Positions 29,390-39,600 of a DNA stretch of 64,000 bases are shown in pieces (positions within the stretch are counted from its first letter, which is position 1; each line of letters starts with the position of its first letter). The translations under genes and the position numbers were made by a program. The notes beneath the pieces are model-generated. The model made no database searches, was not told the DNA's origin, and saw only the letters and a list, made by a program, of their open reading frames with translations. This DNA comes from CAVTPU01 sp963736695 (GTDB taxonomy: Bacteria > Actinomycetota > Actinomycetes > Mycobacteriales > Micromonosporaceae), in assembly GCA_963736695.1 (NCBI GenBank), contig CAVTPU010000004.1, positions 2,418,001-2,482,000 on the forward strand. Direction: 5' to 3'.

Positions 29390-30577
29390 TCAGGTGCACG
29401 CGCCGGTGGCGACCGGCTCGGTTCGTTCCGCGGCGGCGTGTGCGGTGGCGCGGGCTTCGGCCGCCGTGAGCGCGAAGCCGGTCTCGGCGTCGTCAACCGC
29501 AGCGGCGAAGATAACGCCGAGCACGCGACCGTTGACGTCGATCAGTGGACCGCCGGAATTGCCGCTTCGCACGACCGACCGCAGGGTGTAGACCTCACGA
29601 ACGACGGAATTCTTCTCATAGATGTCGGGTCCCTTGACGTTGCGGACGTCACGCACGCGCGCGGCGGTTGCGGTGAACGGCCCGTCGAGCGGGAATCCGA
29701 TGACGATCGAGTCGGTGCCGGTCGCCACCCGGCCGGGCGCCCACTGCAACACGGGCGCGGTGAGGCCGGGAACGTGGATGACCGCGAGATCGCGCTGTGG
29801 ATCATAGTGGACGACCCGACCCGACTTGCGGGATCCGTTGAGCTCGACGGTCACGGCCCCTTTGGTGCCGGCGACGACATGGGCATTGGTCATGACATGC
29901 TCGCGGGAGAAGACGAATCCCGAACCCTCGATGCGACGTCGACAGCTGGGCGCGTTGCCGAGCACCTTCACCACAGACCCACGCGCGGTGCGCACGGCGG
30001 AAGTCTTCGCCAACTGAGGGTCTGGCGGCGCGACCTGACGGGCCCGCGTCGGCGTGAGATCACCGAAGACGTTAGGAAAGTCGCCGTCGGCGATGGTCTC
30101 GCGCAGCCCGTTGTAGAGCACCCGGGCCCCGTCGGGCATGACCGTGTCGACGGCCCCGATGATCGCGCTGTTTCGCACCGCCCGGGCGACCGAAGGCATC
30201 GACGAGGATCCCAGCGGCCCCGCCACCATCCAGGCGACGAGGAGCAGCGCGATGACCGAGACGACGATGCCGCCCACGTCGTCGGCGCGGCGGCCACGTT
30301 CGCTGGTGATGGCCAGCCGCAACCGGGTCCCGGCCCACGCCGACAGGCTCTGCCCGAGCAGCGCGAGGCCGAAGACCGCGAGCAGCGAGATGAGCACCCG
30401 CGCGGCCGCGCTCTCCATCTGTTTCACGACGAATGGTGCGATCTGCAGCCCGATCAGCGCCCCGCCGAAGAATCCGAGAAACGACAGGGCACCGACGAAG
30501 AACCCTTGACGGTAACCGTTCAGGGCGAACATCACGATCAACACGATCAGGAAGAGATCGACCACGCTGCCGGGCAC
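29390..30577 (-). CDS. marP: MarP-like membrane serine protease
   Basis: This encodes 395 residues: four N-terminal helices of CvpA type (residues 1-125), then a trypsin-like domain outside the membrane. The catalytic triad is visible: His233 in TNAHVVAG, Asp263 in RDLAVIHV and Ser341 in RSGNSGGPL. Cys212 and Cys394 sit where M. tuberculosis MarP has its redox-sensitive disulfide. MarP keeps the cytoplasm neutral in acid by processing a cell-wall hydrolase. It lies in the order nth - tlpA - NUDIX - marP, as in Rv3674c-Rv3671c. It ends only four bases from the convergent eccC stop. Confidence 0.92.
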   Translation of the reverse strand: MPGSVVDLFLIVLIVMFALNGYRQGFFVGALSFLGFFGGALIGLQIAPFVVKQMESAAARVLISLLAVFGLALLGQSLSAWAGTRLRLAITSERGRRADDVGGIVVSVIALLLVAWMVAGPLGSSSMPSVARAVRNSAIIGAVDTVMPDGARVLYNGLRETIADGDFPNVFGDLTPTRARQVAPPDPQLAKTSAVRTARGSVVKVLGNAPSCRRRIEGSGFVFSREHVMTNAHVVAGTKGAVTVELNGSRKSGRVVHYDPQRDLAVIHVPGLTAPVLQWAPGRVATGTDSIVIGFPLDGPFTATAARVRDVRNVKGPDIYEKNSVVREVYTLRSVVRSGNSGGPLIDVNGRVLGVIFAAAVDDAETGFALTAAEARATAHAAAERTEPVATGACT

Positions 30578-30668
30578 CTCGTCAGGGTACGGCCCGCAGT
30601 CGACCGCTGTCGCTGCCGGGACCAGCCGATGGGGGACAGAACCTGGGCGCGCGGCGCGCCCACACAGA

Positions 30669-31316
30669 TCATGGGGTCGCCGCCGGCGGGTGCGGCAGAG
30701 GGATAACCCGGGACCGGTCCCATGGGCGGGTCCAGCCGCCGAGCTCGAGCACCGTGCTCATCACCCCCGCGGTGAAACCCCAAACCAACATGCCGCGTAC
30801 GTCGAAAGCCGGGCCGACATAGCCGCTGGAATGACGCACCCGCACGCGGTTCGCCGGATCGGCGAGTTCGGCGACGGTTGGCCGCTCGACCCGCTCAACT
30901 TCTCCTGGGTCGACGGGCGCGACGGGGTGGGGATCATGCCACCAAGCGAGCACCGGCGTGACCTGATAGCCAGTCACGGGAATCCACAGCCGGGGCAGAG
31001 TCGCGACGATCGTGGTGCTCGCCGGGTCGACGCCGACCTCCTCGTGGGCTTCCCGCAGGGCGGTCGCCGCAGCGTCCGCGTCGGTCGGATCGCAGACCCC
31101 GCCGGGGAAGGCCGGCTGCCCCGCGTGGTCTCGCAGTGTCCAGGCGCGTTGCGCGATGAGCACGTCGGGGCCGGCTGAGGGCTGCTCGCCGAGCAACACC
31201 AAGACCGCTGATCGGCGGCCACCGATGGGTGGGGACGGCCAGCGGGTGAAGTCCGACCGCCGGGCGACCCGCGCCCGGCTCGCGAGCGGCTCCCACCATG
31301 AGGGCAGCGGTGTCAC
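30669..31316 (-). CDS. NUDIX hydrolase, coenzyme A pyrophosphatase type
   Basis: This encodes 215 residues. LRDHAGQPAFPGGVCDP followed by ATALREAHEEVGVDP matches the NUDIX box plus the upstream sequence specific to the CoA diphosphatase subfamily. Later VTPVLAWWHDP and FDVRGMLVWGFTAG are also family-typical. It would cleave CoA or related dinucleotide-like substrates. The start overlaps the stop of the TlpA-like gene (ATGA), so they form one operon. It corresponds in position to Rv3672c. Confidence 0.88.
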   Translation of the reverse strand: MTPLPSWWEPLASRARVARRSDFTRWPSPPIGGRRSAVLVLLGEQPSAGPDVLIAQRAWTLRDHAGQPAFPGGVCDPTDADAAATALREAHEEVGVDPASTTIVATLPRLWIPVTGYQVTPVLAWWHDPHPVAPVDPGEVERVERPTVAELADPANRVRVRHSSGYVGPAFDVRGMLVWGFTAGVMSTVLELGGWTRPWDRSRVIPLPHPPAATP

Positions 31317-31924
31317 GGCACACGCACCCCCAGGTGGGTCATGGTCAATTCGCTCAGCCGAGCCTCGGTGAGCGCGCCGCTGCTGTCGACGTGTCGCACC
31401 CGACCGTCGGCGTCGGCGAAGATGGTCACCGGCAATGCGGCACGGCCTATCTCGGTGAGGAACCGCCGGTCGGGGTCGAAGACGGCGGGAAATCCCACGC
31501 CGAAGTCATCGGCGACGCTGATCGCCGCCGAGCGGGTGTCGCCGGTCACCACACCGAGCACCAGCACCCCGTCACCGGCCCGGTGGCTGAACTTTTCCAG
31601 TTGCGGAAGCTCCGCGCGGCATGGCGCACACCACGATGCCCAGAGGTTGAGCACCATCGGTCGCCCCAGATGCGCCAGCGGCACCAACTCGCCCCCGGTG
31701 AGACAGGCGAGGCGCAGATCCGGCAGCCGGACGGTCGGTGATGAGGCAGCCGGCCCACCGGCGACCGGCGACGCGGAGCTGGCGGCCGGGCACGGCCGCA
31801 GCGGCGAGGTGGCCTCTTCTTTGGTGTGGGCCGGGCGCGGGTCGTCGCCGCACCCCGTGAGCCCGCCGAGCAGCATGACGCCGACGAGCAGCACGCTCGC
31901 CGATCGTGACGGTCGCAGTCGCAT
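31313..31924 (-). CDS. TlpA-like thioredoxin-fold lipoprotein
   Basis: This encodes 203 residues. The N-terminal signal ends in a lipobox (GGLTGC, Cys25), so the protein is probably anchored outside the membrane. After a Pro/Ser-rich stretch comes a thioredoxin fold with MVLNLWASWCAPCRAELPQL (CxxC active site), VLGVVTGDT and the cis-Pro in AALPVTIFAD. It is a likely thiol reductase or disulfide-handling protein of the cell envelope. It sits between nth and the NUDIX gene as Rv3673c does. Confidence 0.88.
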   Translation of the reverse strand: MRLRPSRSASVLLVGVMLLGGLTGCGDDPRPAHTKEEATSPLRPCPAASSASPVAGGPAASSPTVRLPDLRLACLTGGELVPLAHLGRPMVLNLWASWCAPCRAELPQLEKFSHRAGDGVLVLGVVTGDTRSAAISVADDFGVGFPAVFDPDRRFLTEIGRAALPVTIFADADGRVRHVDSSGALTEARLSELTMTHLGVRVP

Positions 31925-32655
31925 CAGCGGGCCTGGGCGAAGGCGATGATCTCGTCGGCTCGGTCGCTCTTGACCAGCCGGGCCGCGATCTCGGGATCAG
32001 TTGGTCCGGCGCCGAAGGCCGGACAGTCACGGGTGAGTGCGCAGGCGCCGCAGGCGGGTTTACGGGAGTGACAGACCCGGCGACCGTGGAAGATCATTCG
32101 GTGCGACAGCATCGTCCACTCTCGACGTTGGATAAGGGCGCCGAGTGCCTCCTCGATCTTCACCGGGTCGGTCTCGTCGGTCCACCGCCACCGACCCGCG
32201 AGCCGGGTGACGTGGGTGTCGACGGGAATGCCGGGCACGTTGAAAGCGTCGCCGAGAATCACGTTGGCGGTCTTGCGTCCGACGCCGGGCAGGGTGACCA
32301 GGTCCGCCATCCGGCCGGGAACCTCTCCGCCGAAACGCTCCACGAGCGCTTGGCCAAGTCCGATGAGCGAGCTCGTCTTGTTGCGGAAGAAGCCGGTCGG
32401 CTTAATGATCTCTTCCAGCTCGGTCCGATCGGCGCCGGCGTAGTCGGCGGCCGTGTGATAGCGGGCGAACAGCGTCCGAGTCACCTCGTTGACCCGCTCG
32501 TCGGTGCACTGCGCGGAGAGAATGGTGGCGACGGCGAGCTGAAGCGCGTCGGCGTGGTCGAGCTCGCAATGCGCGTCCGGATGGATCAACGCCAGCGTAC
32601 GGGCCATCCGCCGGGCCCGGCGTGTGCGGGCCAACGGGGTCTCCTGCGTCGTCAC
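31924..32655 (-). CDS. nth: Endonuclease III
   Basis: Nth is a DNA glycosylase/AP lyase that removes oxidised pyrimidines. The helix-hairpin-helix LPGVGRKTANVIL (catalytic Lys) and VDTHVTRLAGRW (catalytic Asp) are present. The iron-sulfur cluster ligands follow as C-x6-C-x2-C-x5-C in CHSRKPACGACALTRDC. The start is taken as GTG 32655 (VTTQETP); a TTG at 32664 is possible. The stop overlaps the next ATG by one base. Confidence 0.94.
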   Translation of the reverse strand: MTTQETPLARTRRARRMARTLALIHPDAHCELDHADALQLAVATILSAQCTDERVNEVTRTLFARYHTAADYAGADRTELEEIIKPTGFFRNKTSSLIGLGQALVERFGGEVPGRMADLVTLPGVGRKTANVILGDAFNVPGIPVDTHVTRLAGRWRWTDETDPVKIEEALGALIQRREWTMLSHRMIFHGRRVCHSRKPACGACALTRDCPAFGAGPTDPEIAARLVKSDRADEIIAFAQAR

Positions 32656-32686
32656 GGAACCCAACGTAGCGCGCGCAGCGCGCTGG

Positions 32687-34510
32687 TCACGACGCGCGGG
32701 GTGGACTTATCGTGCCGTTAGCGCTATCGATCCGCGCGGCGCGGGTGTCGAAGTCCTCCTGGGAGAGCCGATCCACGAGAACCCGGGCCCGGTGGGTCGG
32801 GTCCAGGGCTGGCACGCCGCTCTTGGTCATTCTGGTTGAGGCGAGTGTGCCGTTCACCCATGACCCATCGGTGCGCAGCGTGACCCGCAGGACACCACCG
32901 ACACCCAGGTCCCCGGCGGTGGAGAGCACGCCGTACCCACAGAAGTTGCCGAGGCTATAGGCGATGAGACGGCCGCGGTAGAACTCCATTCCCCGCATGA
33001 TGTGTGGGCCATGGCCGAAGACGACATCGGCACCCGCGTCGATCACCGCATGGCTGAACGCGACGAGGTCGCCGCGATTCTCACCGAGGTAGGTCTCCCG
33101 ACCGGGACGCACGTGTGTGCGGCTCGACCCTTCCGCGCCGCCCTGCATCTGCACGACGACGATATCGGCGTTCGCCGCGGCCTTGCGGACCAGCGCGACC
33201 GAGGCGGGGATGTCATTGAGATTTGGCCCAGACTGATAGGTGGAGAAGCCGACCACGGCGACGCGTGCTCCATTTACCTGAACTACGGTAAATGTCGCCC
33301 CGACACCGGTGTGTTTCACCCCAGCTGCGGTCAGTGCCGCGCGCGTGTTGCGCAGACCGGTCGCACCCATGTCTCCGGTGTGGTTGTTCGCCAGGTTCAC
33401 GAGGTCAAATCCGCCTTCGCGCAGACGGTCGGCGTAGGACGGCGGCAAATAGAGCTGGAAACACCCGCTTGGAGCCAGCGCTTGGCGGACCGCATAGCCG
33501 GCCGGTCGAGCGCTGGCGTTGGGGCGTGGCGACGGATCGGTGGTGGCCGTGGCGGTCGGCGATGGCGTGACCGGCTCCGTGGGGCGGCACTTGATCCGCC
33601 CGGTGTCATCGGTCAGTGCGGTCTCCAGATTGCCCATCACGAGGTCGCCGGTGAGGGCCTCGGTGACGTGGCTGAACAGCCCCTGCCCGCCGCGCGGGGG
33701 CAGATCGCCGGGGAGCGTTCCCATGATCACATCGCCGACCCCGGTCAGCGTCACCGAGTCGGGGGCCGCGGTCGGCACCACTGGCGCCGCGCTGGCCGTC
33801 GTGGGAGAAGGCGCACCCGACTGCCATGCGGCGGGGGCGGCGTCGCGGTCGCGCAGCGCGGCGCCGCCGAAGATCGTCGAGAGTGCGAGAACGACGACGG
33901 CCACTGCGCCGGCCACCACGATGAGCGGCCGGCGCGTCGGCGCCCGCTGATCGGCCACCGTGTCGGCGCTCGGCTCCTGCGGCCGCGAACGCGATCCGGT
34001 CAACCATGGGGGCAGGCCGCCGTTCGACTCAGGCGACTCAGCCGGCTCGGGAGACTCAGCCGACTCGCCGACCGGGTCGCCCGACTTGTCCATGTTTATG
34101 AGATTAGGCGGGGTCAGCCGTGGCGGCGAGTAGGTGAGCCGCCACTCCTCCGGCGACTCCAGCCGAACGGGCTCGGAGAAGCCGTCGGCCAGTCCACCAG
34201 CGGCGATCGAGGCGGGCGGTGGAGCTGCAGCCGTCGCCTCAACGGCCTCAGGCGGGCTCGGCGGTGCCGGTTCACGCGCCGCGTGGCGCGCTCCGGTGGG
34301 CTCGGTCAGCGCGGAGTGTCGACTCGCGGCGGACTCCTCGGCGTCGGGCGCGGCGTGTCGGGGCACGCGAGGTGCTCGCGCCTCGGCCGCGGGCGACAAC
34401 GGCAGACTGCGCACTTCGCCCGGGTCTGGTGGCGCCCAGAGCGAACGAGGATCCGCACCAGTGGGCTCAGGTTCCGAAGGAACCTCACCTTGGGAGCTGT
34501 TCTGGGTCAC
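32687..34510 (-). CDS. CapA/PgsA-like metallophosphatase-fold membrane protein
   Basis: This encodes 607 residues from a GTG at 34510. About 200 Pro/Glu/Ala-rich cytoplasmic residues, then a membrane helix (about 205-225; PLIVVAGAVAVVVLALS), a Ser/Ala linker and a PGA_cap domain. Domain motifs are LTGVGDVIMG, MGNLETALTD, VNLANNHTGDMG and FGHGPHIMRG with AYSLGNF. CapA-type proteins act in poly-gamma-glutamate export, but in actinobacteria related proteins occur without capsule genes and none are seen here. It lies between nth and crp, where M. tuberculosis has only a small gene. Confidence 0.83.
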   Translation of the reverse strand: MTQNSSQGEVPSEPEPTGADPRSLWAPPDPGEVRSLPLSPAAEARAPRVPRHAAPDAEESAASRHSALTEPTGARHAAREPAPPSPPEAVEATAAAPPPASIAAGGLADGFSEPVRLESPEEWRLTYSPPRLTPPNLINMDKSGDPVGESAESPEPAESPESNGGLPPWLTGSRSRPQEPSADTVADQRAPTRRPLIVVAGAVAVVVLALSTIFGGAALRDRDAAPAAWQSGAPSPTTASAAPVVPTAAPDSVTLTGVGDVIMGTLPGDLPPRGGQGLFSHVTEALTGDLVMGNLETALTDDTGRIKCRPTEPVTPSPTATATTDPSPRPNASARPAGYAVRQALAPSGCFQLYLPPSYADRLREGGFDLVNLANNHTGDMGATGLRNTRAALTAAGVKHTGVGATFTVVQVNGARVAVVGFSTYQSGPNLNDIPASVALVRKAAANADIVVVQMQGGAEGSSRTHVRPGRETYLGENRGDLVAFSHAVIDAGADVVFGHGPHIMRGMEFYRGRLIAYSLGNFCGYGVLSTAGDLGVGGVLRVTLRTDGSWVNGTLASTRMTKSGVPALDPTHRARVLVDRLSQEDFDTRAARIDSANGTISPPRAS

Positions 34511-34843
34511 AACACCGGCCCATCGCGGAGGGGTTTCCAGCGTCGAGCTGGCCCCGGTGAATCCGGGGTCGAGTGCGACACTAACCGATAGAAGTCACCC
34601 CCGTGAATAGACGGCGGCGCGTCGTCACGAACCGTAGCGAACGCGAATCCGTCAGTATCGCCACCGGCATAGGCGCGACGGCGGTCCGTTCGTTACGATG
34701 ATCAAGCGAGGGTTACGGGGAGGACACGTTGACCAGAACCGACACCGGGTGGCGGAGAGTCCCGCTCGCATCGGTGTCGCATGCCTACACTGGGCGTGGT
34801 CCGGCAGCCAGCTCGGCTATCCAACCAAAGGAGTAGGTGGGCG
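34511..34843. other. Divergent intergenic region capA-crp
   Basis: About 330 bp hold no convincing gene. It must carry the promoters of capA (minus) and crp (plus). A TACACT hexamer at 34786-34791 could be a crp -10 element, leaving about 45 bases of leader, but no good -35 is visible at the right spacing. An AAAGGAG ribosome site at about 34827-34833 precedes the ATG at 34844. No Crp-type TGTGA-N6-TCACA site was seen. Confidence 0.4.
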
Positions 34844-35521
34844 ATGGATGAGGTACTGGCCCGCAGCGGGATCTTCCAGGGCGTCGATTCCGACGCGGCC
34901 GAAGCGCTCGTCAAAGACATGGAGACGATCGACGTCCGCAGAGGCGAGGTGATCTTCAGCGAGGGCGAACAGGGCGACAGCCTATATATCGTGCTCACTG
35001 GAAAGCTCAAAATCGGCCGACGGGCGGCCGACGGGCGGCAGAACCTGATCGCGCTCATGGGCCCCTCAGACATGGTCGGCGAGCTATCCCTCTTCGACCC
35101 CGGCCCCCGCACGGCCACAGCCACGGCCGTCGTCGACACCCGACTGGCCCGCCTGCGCAAACAGGCGTTGCGCCCCTGGCTCACCGACCGACCGGAGATC
35201 GCCGAACAACTGCTTCGGGTGCTCGCCCGGCGCCTGCGGCGCACCAACGACGCGCTCGCCGATCTCATCTTCACCGATGTTCCGGGCCGGGTGGCCAAGA
35301 ACCTCCTGCAGATGGCGAGCCGATTCGGCACCCGCGACGGCGGCGTGCTGCGAGTCACCCATGACCTGACTCAAGAGGAGCTGGCCCAACTGGTCGGCGC
35401 GTCGCGCGAAACAGTCAACAAGGCGCTCGCGGACTTCGCCTCGCGTGGCTGGCTGCGCCTAGACGGCAAGTCGGTGATCATCCTCGACCCGGAGCGGCTC
35501 GCTCGGCGGGCTCGCGTCTGA
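34844..35521 (+). CDS. crp: Crp/GlxR-type cAMP-responsive regulator
   Basis: The ATG at 34844 gives 225 residues, the length of mycobacterial Crp and corynebacterial GlxR. The cyclic nucleotide domain has the phosphate-binding cassette GELSLFDPGPRTATATAV (about 79-96). The C-terminal winged helix contains LTQEELAQLVGASRETVNKA. It is a global regulator that binds TGTGA-type sites when cAMP is present. The gene next to it in the convergent operon encodes a class III nucleotide cyclase, a likely source of its ligand. Position matches Rv3676. Confidence 0.95.
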   Translation: MDEVLARSGIFQGVDSDAAEALVKDMETIDVRRGEVIFSEGEQGDSLYIVLTGKLKIGRRAADGRQNLIALMGPSDMVGELSLFDPGPRTATATAVVDTRLARLRKQALRPWLTDRPEIAEQLLRVLARRLRRTNDALADLIFTDVPGRVAKNLLQMASRFGTRDGGVLRVTHDLTQEELAQLVGASRETVNKALADFASRGWLRLDGKSVIILDPERLARRARV

Positions 35522-35564
35522 TCCGTCGGCGGGCCAAGCCGCCCGCCCGTCACACACCCGGCCG

Positions 35565-36632
35565 TCAGGGCATCAGCGGCCGGGTGAATGCCTGGGTGGG
35601 CTCGTCCTCACCGATCGACGTCGGCCCAGTCGGCGTCGGTCCAGCAGTCGGTTGGCCCGCCACTGTCGGTGCCGCCACCGTCGGCGGCGCTGAGTCGCGG
35701 GAGACCGACGGGAAGACCATCGTGGGATCCGAGTCTCGACGCACGTCGCCGAGGTCGTCGCGCAACTGGGCGGCGCTTGGTCGAGCGTCGGGGTCGTTGG
35801 CCATGCCACGCCGAAGCAGCGCGGTGAGCTCGTGTGGCACACCGGGCAGGTCGGGCACCGGCTCGGCGAACATGTCGACCAGCGAGATCATCGTCGGGTT
35901 GTGCCCGTCGCGCCACCGCGGCGGGCGGCCCCGCAGCAGCGCATAGAGAGTCGCGCACAACCCGTAGACGTCGGAGGCCGCGACCGGGTGCGCCTGACGA
36001 AACATCTCGGGCGCCGCATAGGCCGGAGTCAGTTCCAGCGTGATCGACGCCTCGCGGGTCTCGGTGAGCACGGCGAGACCGAAGTCGGCGAGAACGGGCT
36101 CGGCGAAACGGGTGATCAACAGATTCGCCGGTTTAACGTCGCGGTGAAGCACACCGAGAACATGCGCCCGGGCCAGCGCGTCGGCGATCTTCGCGCCGAC
36201 GTCACGGATCTCGGGCGGCGACAGCGGCTGACGAACCATGCGCTCGGCGTAGGTGCCGTCACAGAGCTCCATAATCATGTATGGATGCCCGTTATCGGTG
36301 ACGCCGATGTCGAACAGGTCCACCACATGTGGATGGCTCGACATCTGTCCGGCCGCCCGCGCCTCACGCATAAATCTGCGCTGGTCGCGATCGCTCTCCA
36401 ACGTCCGATTTTCGATCTTCACGGCGACCTCTCGGCCAACCGACATCTGCACCGCGCGAAATACGGTCGCATATCCGCCACGCGCCAACAGGGTCAATCC
36501 GGTCAGCCCGGGCACCACGGGAAGGACAGCGGGAACGCGCTCGGTCACGCCGGACACGGTACGCCACGCCGCCGCCTGAACGGCGTCGGCCAAACCGGCA
36601 AATACGTCGCCGTATCGGGGAAATCGCCGCAT
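35565..36632 (-). CDS. Cytosolic serine/threonine protein kinase
   Basis: The start is the ATG at 36632 (MRRFPRYGDVFAGL), giving 355 residues. Kinase motifs are LLARGGYATVFRA (Gly loop), VAVKIENRT (Lys), HPHVVDLFDIG, VLHRDVKPANLLI (catalytic loop), LADFGLAVLT (DFG) and YAAPEMF. After residue ~285 follows a Thr/Pro-rich tail with DDEPTQAF-like possible phosphoacceptor sites. No membrane helix or PASTA domain is present. Its start overlaps the stop of the cyclase gene (TGATG), so the two are coupled. The kinase may act on the cyclase/ATPase or read its state; that is inference. Confidence 0.9.
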   Translation of the reverse strand: MRRFPRYGDVFAGLADAVQAAAWRTVSGVTERVPAVLPVVPGLTGLTLLARGGYATVFRAVQMSVGREVAVKIENRTLESDRDQRRFMREARAAGQMSSHPHVVDLFDIGVTDNGHPYMIMELCDGTYAERMVRQPLSPPEIRDVGAKIADALARAHVLGVLHRDVKPANLLITRFAEPVLADFGLAVLTETREASITLELTPAYAAPEMFRQAHPVAASDVYGLCATLYALLRGRPPRWRDGHNPTMISLVDMFAEPVPDLPGVPHELTALLRRGMANDPDARPSAAQLRDDLGDVRRDSDPTMVFPSVSRDSAPPTVAAPTVAGQPTAGPTPTGPTSIGEDEPTQAFTRPLMP

Positions 36633-39600
36633 CACGCCAGCTCGGCGAGCACCGCCTCGCTCGCCGCGCGTTCGGCGACCTGCTCGGTCGACAAGGCCAT
36701 TCGCACCGCCGTGACCGCCCACTCCCGGGCCTGTTCGACCTGCCCCCCGGCCGCCAACACCTGGGCCAGCACCCGCGCTGAGACCACTTGACTGCGCACG
36801 TCCTCGGCCGGCAGGCCCACCGCTTGGTGAGCCCGCTGAGTCGCGCCGTCGAGATCGCCCGCGAGGAGCAGCGCGTGAGCATAGATCGCGACCGCGTGTC
36901 GGCGAGTGAGCAACACCGCCGGCTCCGTCTCCGCCTCGGCCGCCTCGGCGAGAGCGGCCATCGCCGCAGCAGCGTCGCCACGCGCCAACCGGGCGCAGCC
37001 CAGCAACACCTGCGGGCCGACTCGGGCGGCGTCGCCGACATCGAGCGACTGCACCACCTCGGCGACCGCGTGCGCCTCCGCCTCCGCCGCCGCCGGATCG
37101 TCGAGATCAAGATAGGCGAACCCGCGAATCGTCCGAGCGACGCCGAGCAGCAGCGGATGCCCGGTGCTTTCGCCAAAGACACACGCCTCGCTGAGCAGTT
37201 CGAGCGCCCGTTCGCGCTCGCCCGCGCCTCGTGCGATCACTCCATAGACGACCAGTGTGAGCCCACGCCCCCAGTCGTCGTCGATCTCGGTGAACTCCTC
37301 GTACGCCCGGTCGGCCTCCCGCCTCGCGACGGTGAGGTCGCCGAGCTCGGCGGCGGCGAACGCGCCGACCGCTCGCAGAGTCCCCACCGCCCACCGCTCG
37401 CCGACCCGCTCACCGAAGGGCACGAAAGCGTCGGCGAGGCGGCGCGCGTCGGCGAGGCGCCCAGCGAGCAACCGGGTGAAAGCGGTCGTGCCCCGCATCC
37501 AGGCCCGCCCGCTGGGGTCGTTGAGCTGCGCGAAGAGACGGGCCGCGCGGGCCAGGGTGGCGTCGGCCCCGGCGAAGTCGCCGAGGGTGGTGAGCACCCA
37601 GGCGAGATTCTGCAAGGCCCACGCCTCACCTCTGCGGTCGTGGGACGACTCGGCGATGGCGAGTGCCTGTCGACTGAGTTGTTTCGCCTCGCGCAGACGC
37701 CCCCGCAGATAGTCGTCCATGCTCATTCGCCGCAGCACCTCGGCGCGCTCGGCCGCGAGGTCGGGCCCTTCGGCCACCCCGACCGCCGCCTGCCACGCCT
37801 GGTCGCCGCGGTCACTGTCGCCGAGGGCCTTGTACGCCCGGCCGGCGAGGACAAGTGCGCGAGCCCGGCTCGCTGGATCATCGGCGGCGTCGGCGCCGGC
37901 CTTCTCGGCCTCCGCCAACGCCGCACCGGTCTGGCCGAGCTGAAACAGCGCGCTGCCATAGATGAGCCGGTCGGCGGGGGGCAGATGACCGCCGCGCAGG
38001 CGAGCGGCCCGCTGGGCCAGGTCGGCCGACCGGCCGGGCTCGCCGGCCCGGATGGCTCGGGCCGCGAGGCGTGCCAACGCCGACGCTCCGATCGGGGCGA
38101 CAGTGCGCACCGGAGCGTCGGGTCGCAGCCGCACCTCGTCGGCGAGCCCCGCGGCGCGTTCGGCCTGTTCGGCGATGAAACCGTCGAGGGTCTCTTCCGA
38201 CCACCCGAGGCTCTGAACCGGCGCGCTGAGGTCGGCGGCCCATCGCACCATGCGCGCGTGTTTGTCGGCGAGGTTGGCTTTGCCGACCCCGGCGTAGGCT
38301 GCCTCCCGCAGCAGCGGGGTCGCGAATAGATATCCACCTCGGGTCGGCAGCAACATGCGCCGGTGTCGCAGCTCGTCGACGGCGCGGGCCAGGTCGACCG
38401 CCGCGACGGCGGCGGGGCGGGCACCGGCGCCGGTGCGGTGTCGGATCACGTCGAGGGCGGCTGCCGGCACCGTGTCGCCGATGACCGCGGCGTCACGCAG
38501 CACCGCCCGCGCCTGCGCGGGGAGGGCGTCGATGCGGGCTGCGAGCACTGCGGCGAGATCGCGGCTGAGCAGCCGGCCGTCCATGGAGGCGGGGTCGAGC
38601 CGCCACCACGCGCCGGCACTGGTTCGCGGCCCGACGGGGTCGGTGTCGCGGGCGCCCTGATCGGGCATGAGTGCTCCGCGCTCGAGCAGCATGGTGACGA
38701 GTTCGGCGAGATAGAACGGGTTGCCCTGGGCGGTGCGCAACAAGCGGTCGGTGTCCGGGGTGGGCAGTCGACCACCGTTGAGATAGGACGTGAGCAGTCG
38801 AGCGGTGTCGGCGCCGCGCAGCGGCGCCAGGGCACGCACTTCCGCGTCCGCGAGTCGGGTTAGCGCACCGGCGGTGCGGGTCATCTCAGGACGACCGAGC
38901 AGCAGCACGAGCACCGGGCCGGTGAGGCGGCTGAGGGTGGCGCTGAGCGCGTCGACGGTCTGCGGGCTCGCCTCGTGCAGGTCGTCGACGATGACCGTGA
39001 GCGGTTCCTCCGACGCCAGTGCGCTGAGCAGGTCGGCGACGGCGATGGGCGCCGATTCGGCTTCGGCGCCGGCCCGGTCCGGGCCGGGCCGTTGGGTGCT
39101 GGGTCGCCCATCACCGTCGCCGACCATGTCACCGAAGCCGAGCAGGGCCAGCAACTGGTCGGTGTGCAACCGGGGTTGGGTGCCGGTGTGACGGTGCACG
39201 AGGTTGGCGACCCGGCGCAGGCGTTCCTCGGCCACGGGTCGGGTGAGCGCCGGGCTGGCCTGATCGGGCAGGCCGACAGCGGCCCGCACCAGGTCGGCGA
39301 GCGGGCCGAGCCGCCACCGTTCGCCGTAGGCCGCGCACCGCACGGTGAGCACGCGGGCGGCGGTTGCCGTACGCCTGCCTGTGTCGCCGGCGAGGGCGGC
39401 GGACTCGGCGGCGAGCCGCGTCTTGCCGAGTCCGGCGTCGGCGGTGAAGACGAGTGCACGGGGTTCGCTCCGGTCGATCGCCTCGGCGAGTCGACTGGAG
39501 ACGAGGGCGATCTCGGCGTCACGGCCGACGAATGGGCCTTCGTCGCCGAGGCCTGACCGGGTGCCGGGCGCGTCGAGGGGTCCGAGCAGCTCGTAGGCCT

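Noticed and set aside
33002..34591. Long plus-strand open frame antisense to capA
   Set aside because: Arg/Gly-rich sequence without family features, a shadow of the GC-biased codon pattern of capA.
36788..38329. Long plus-strand open frame antisense to the cyclase gene
   Set aside because: No conserved motif; the opposite strand encodes a coherent TPR region.
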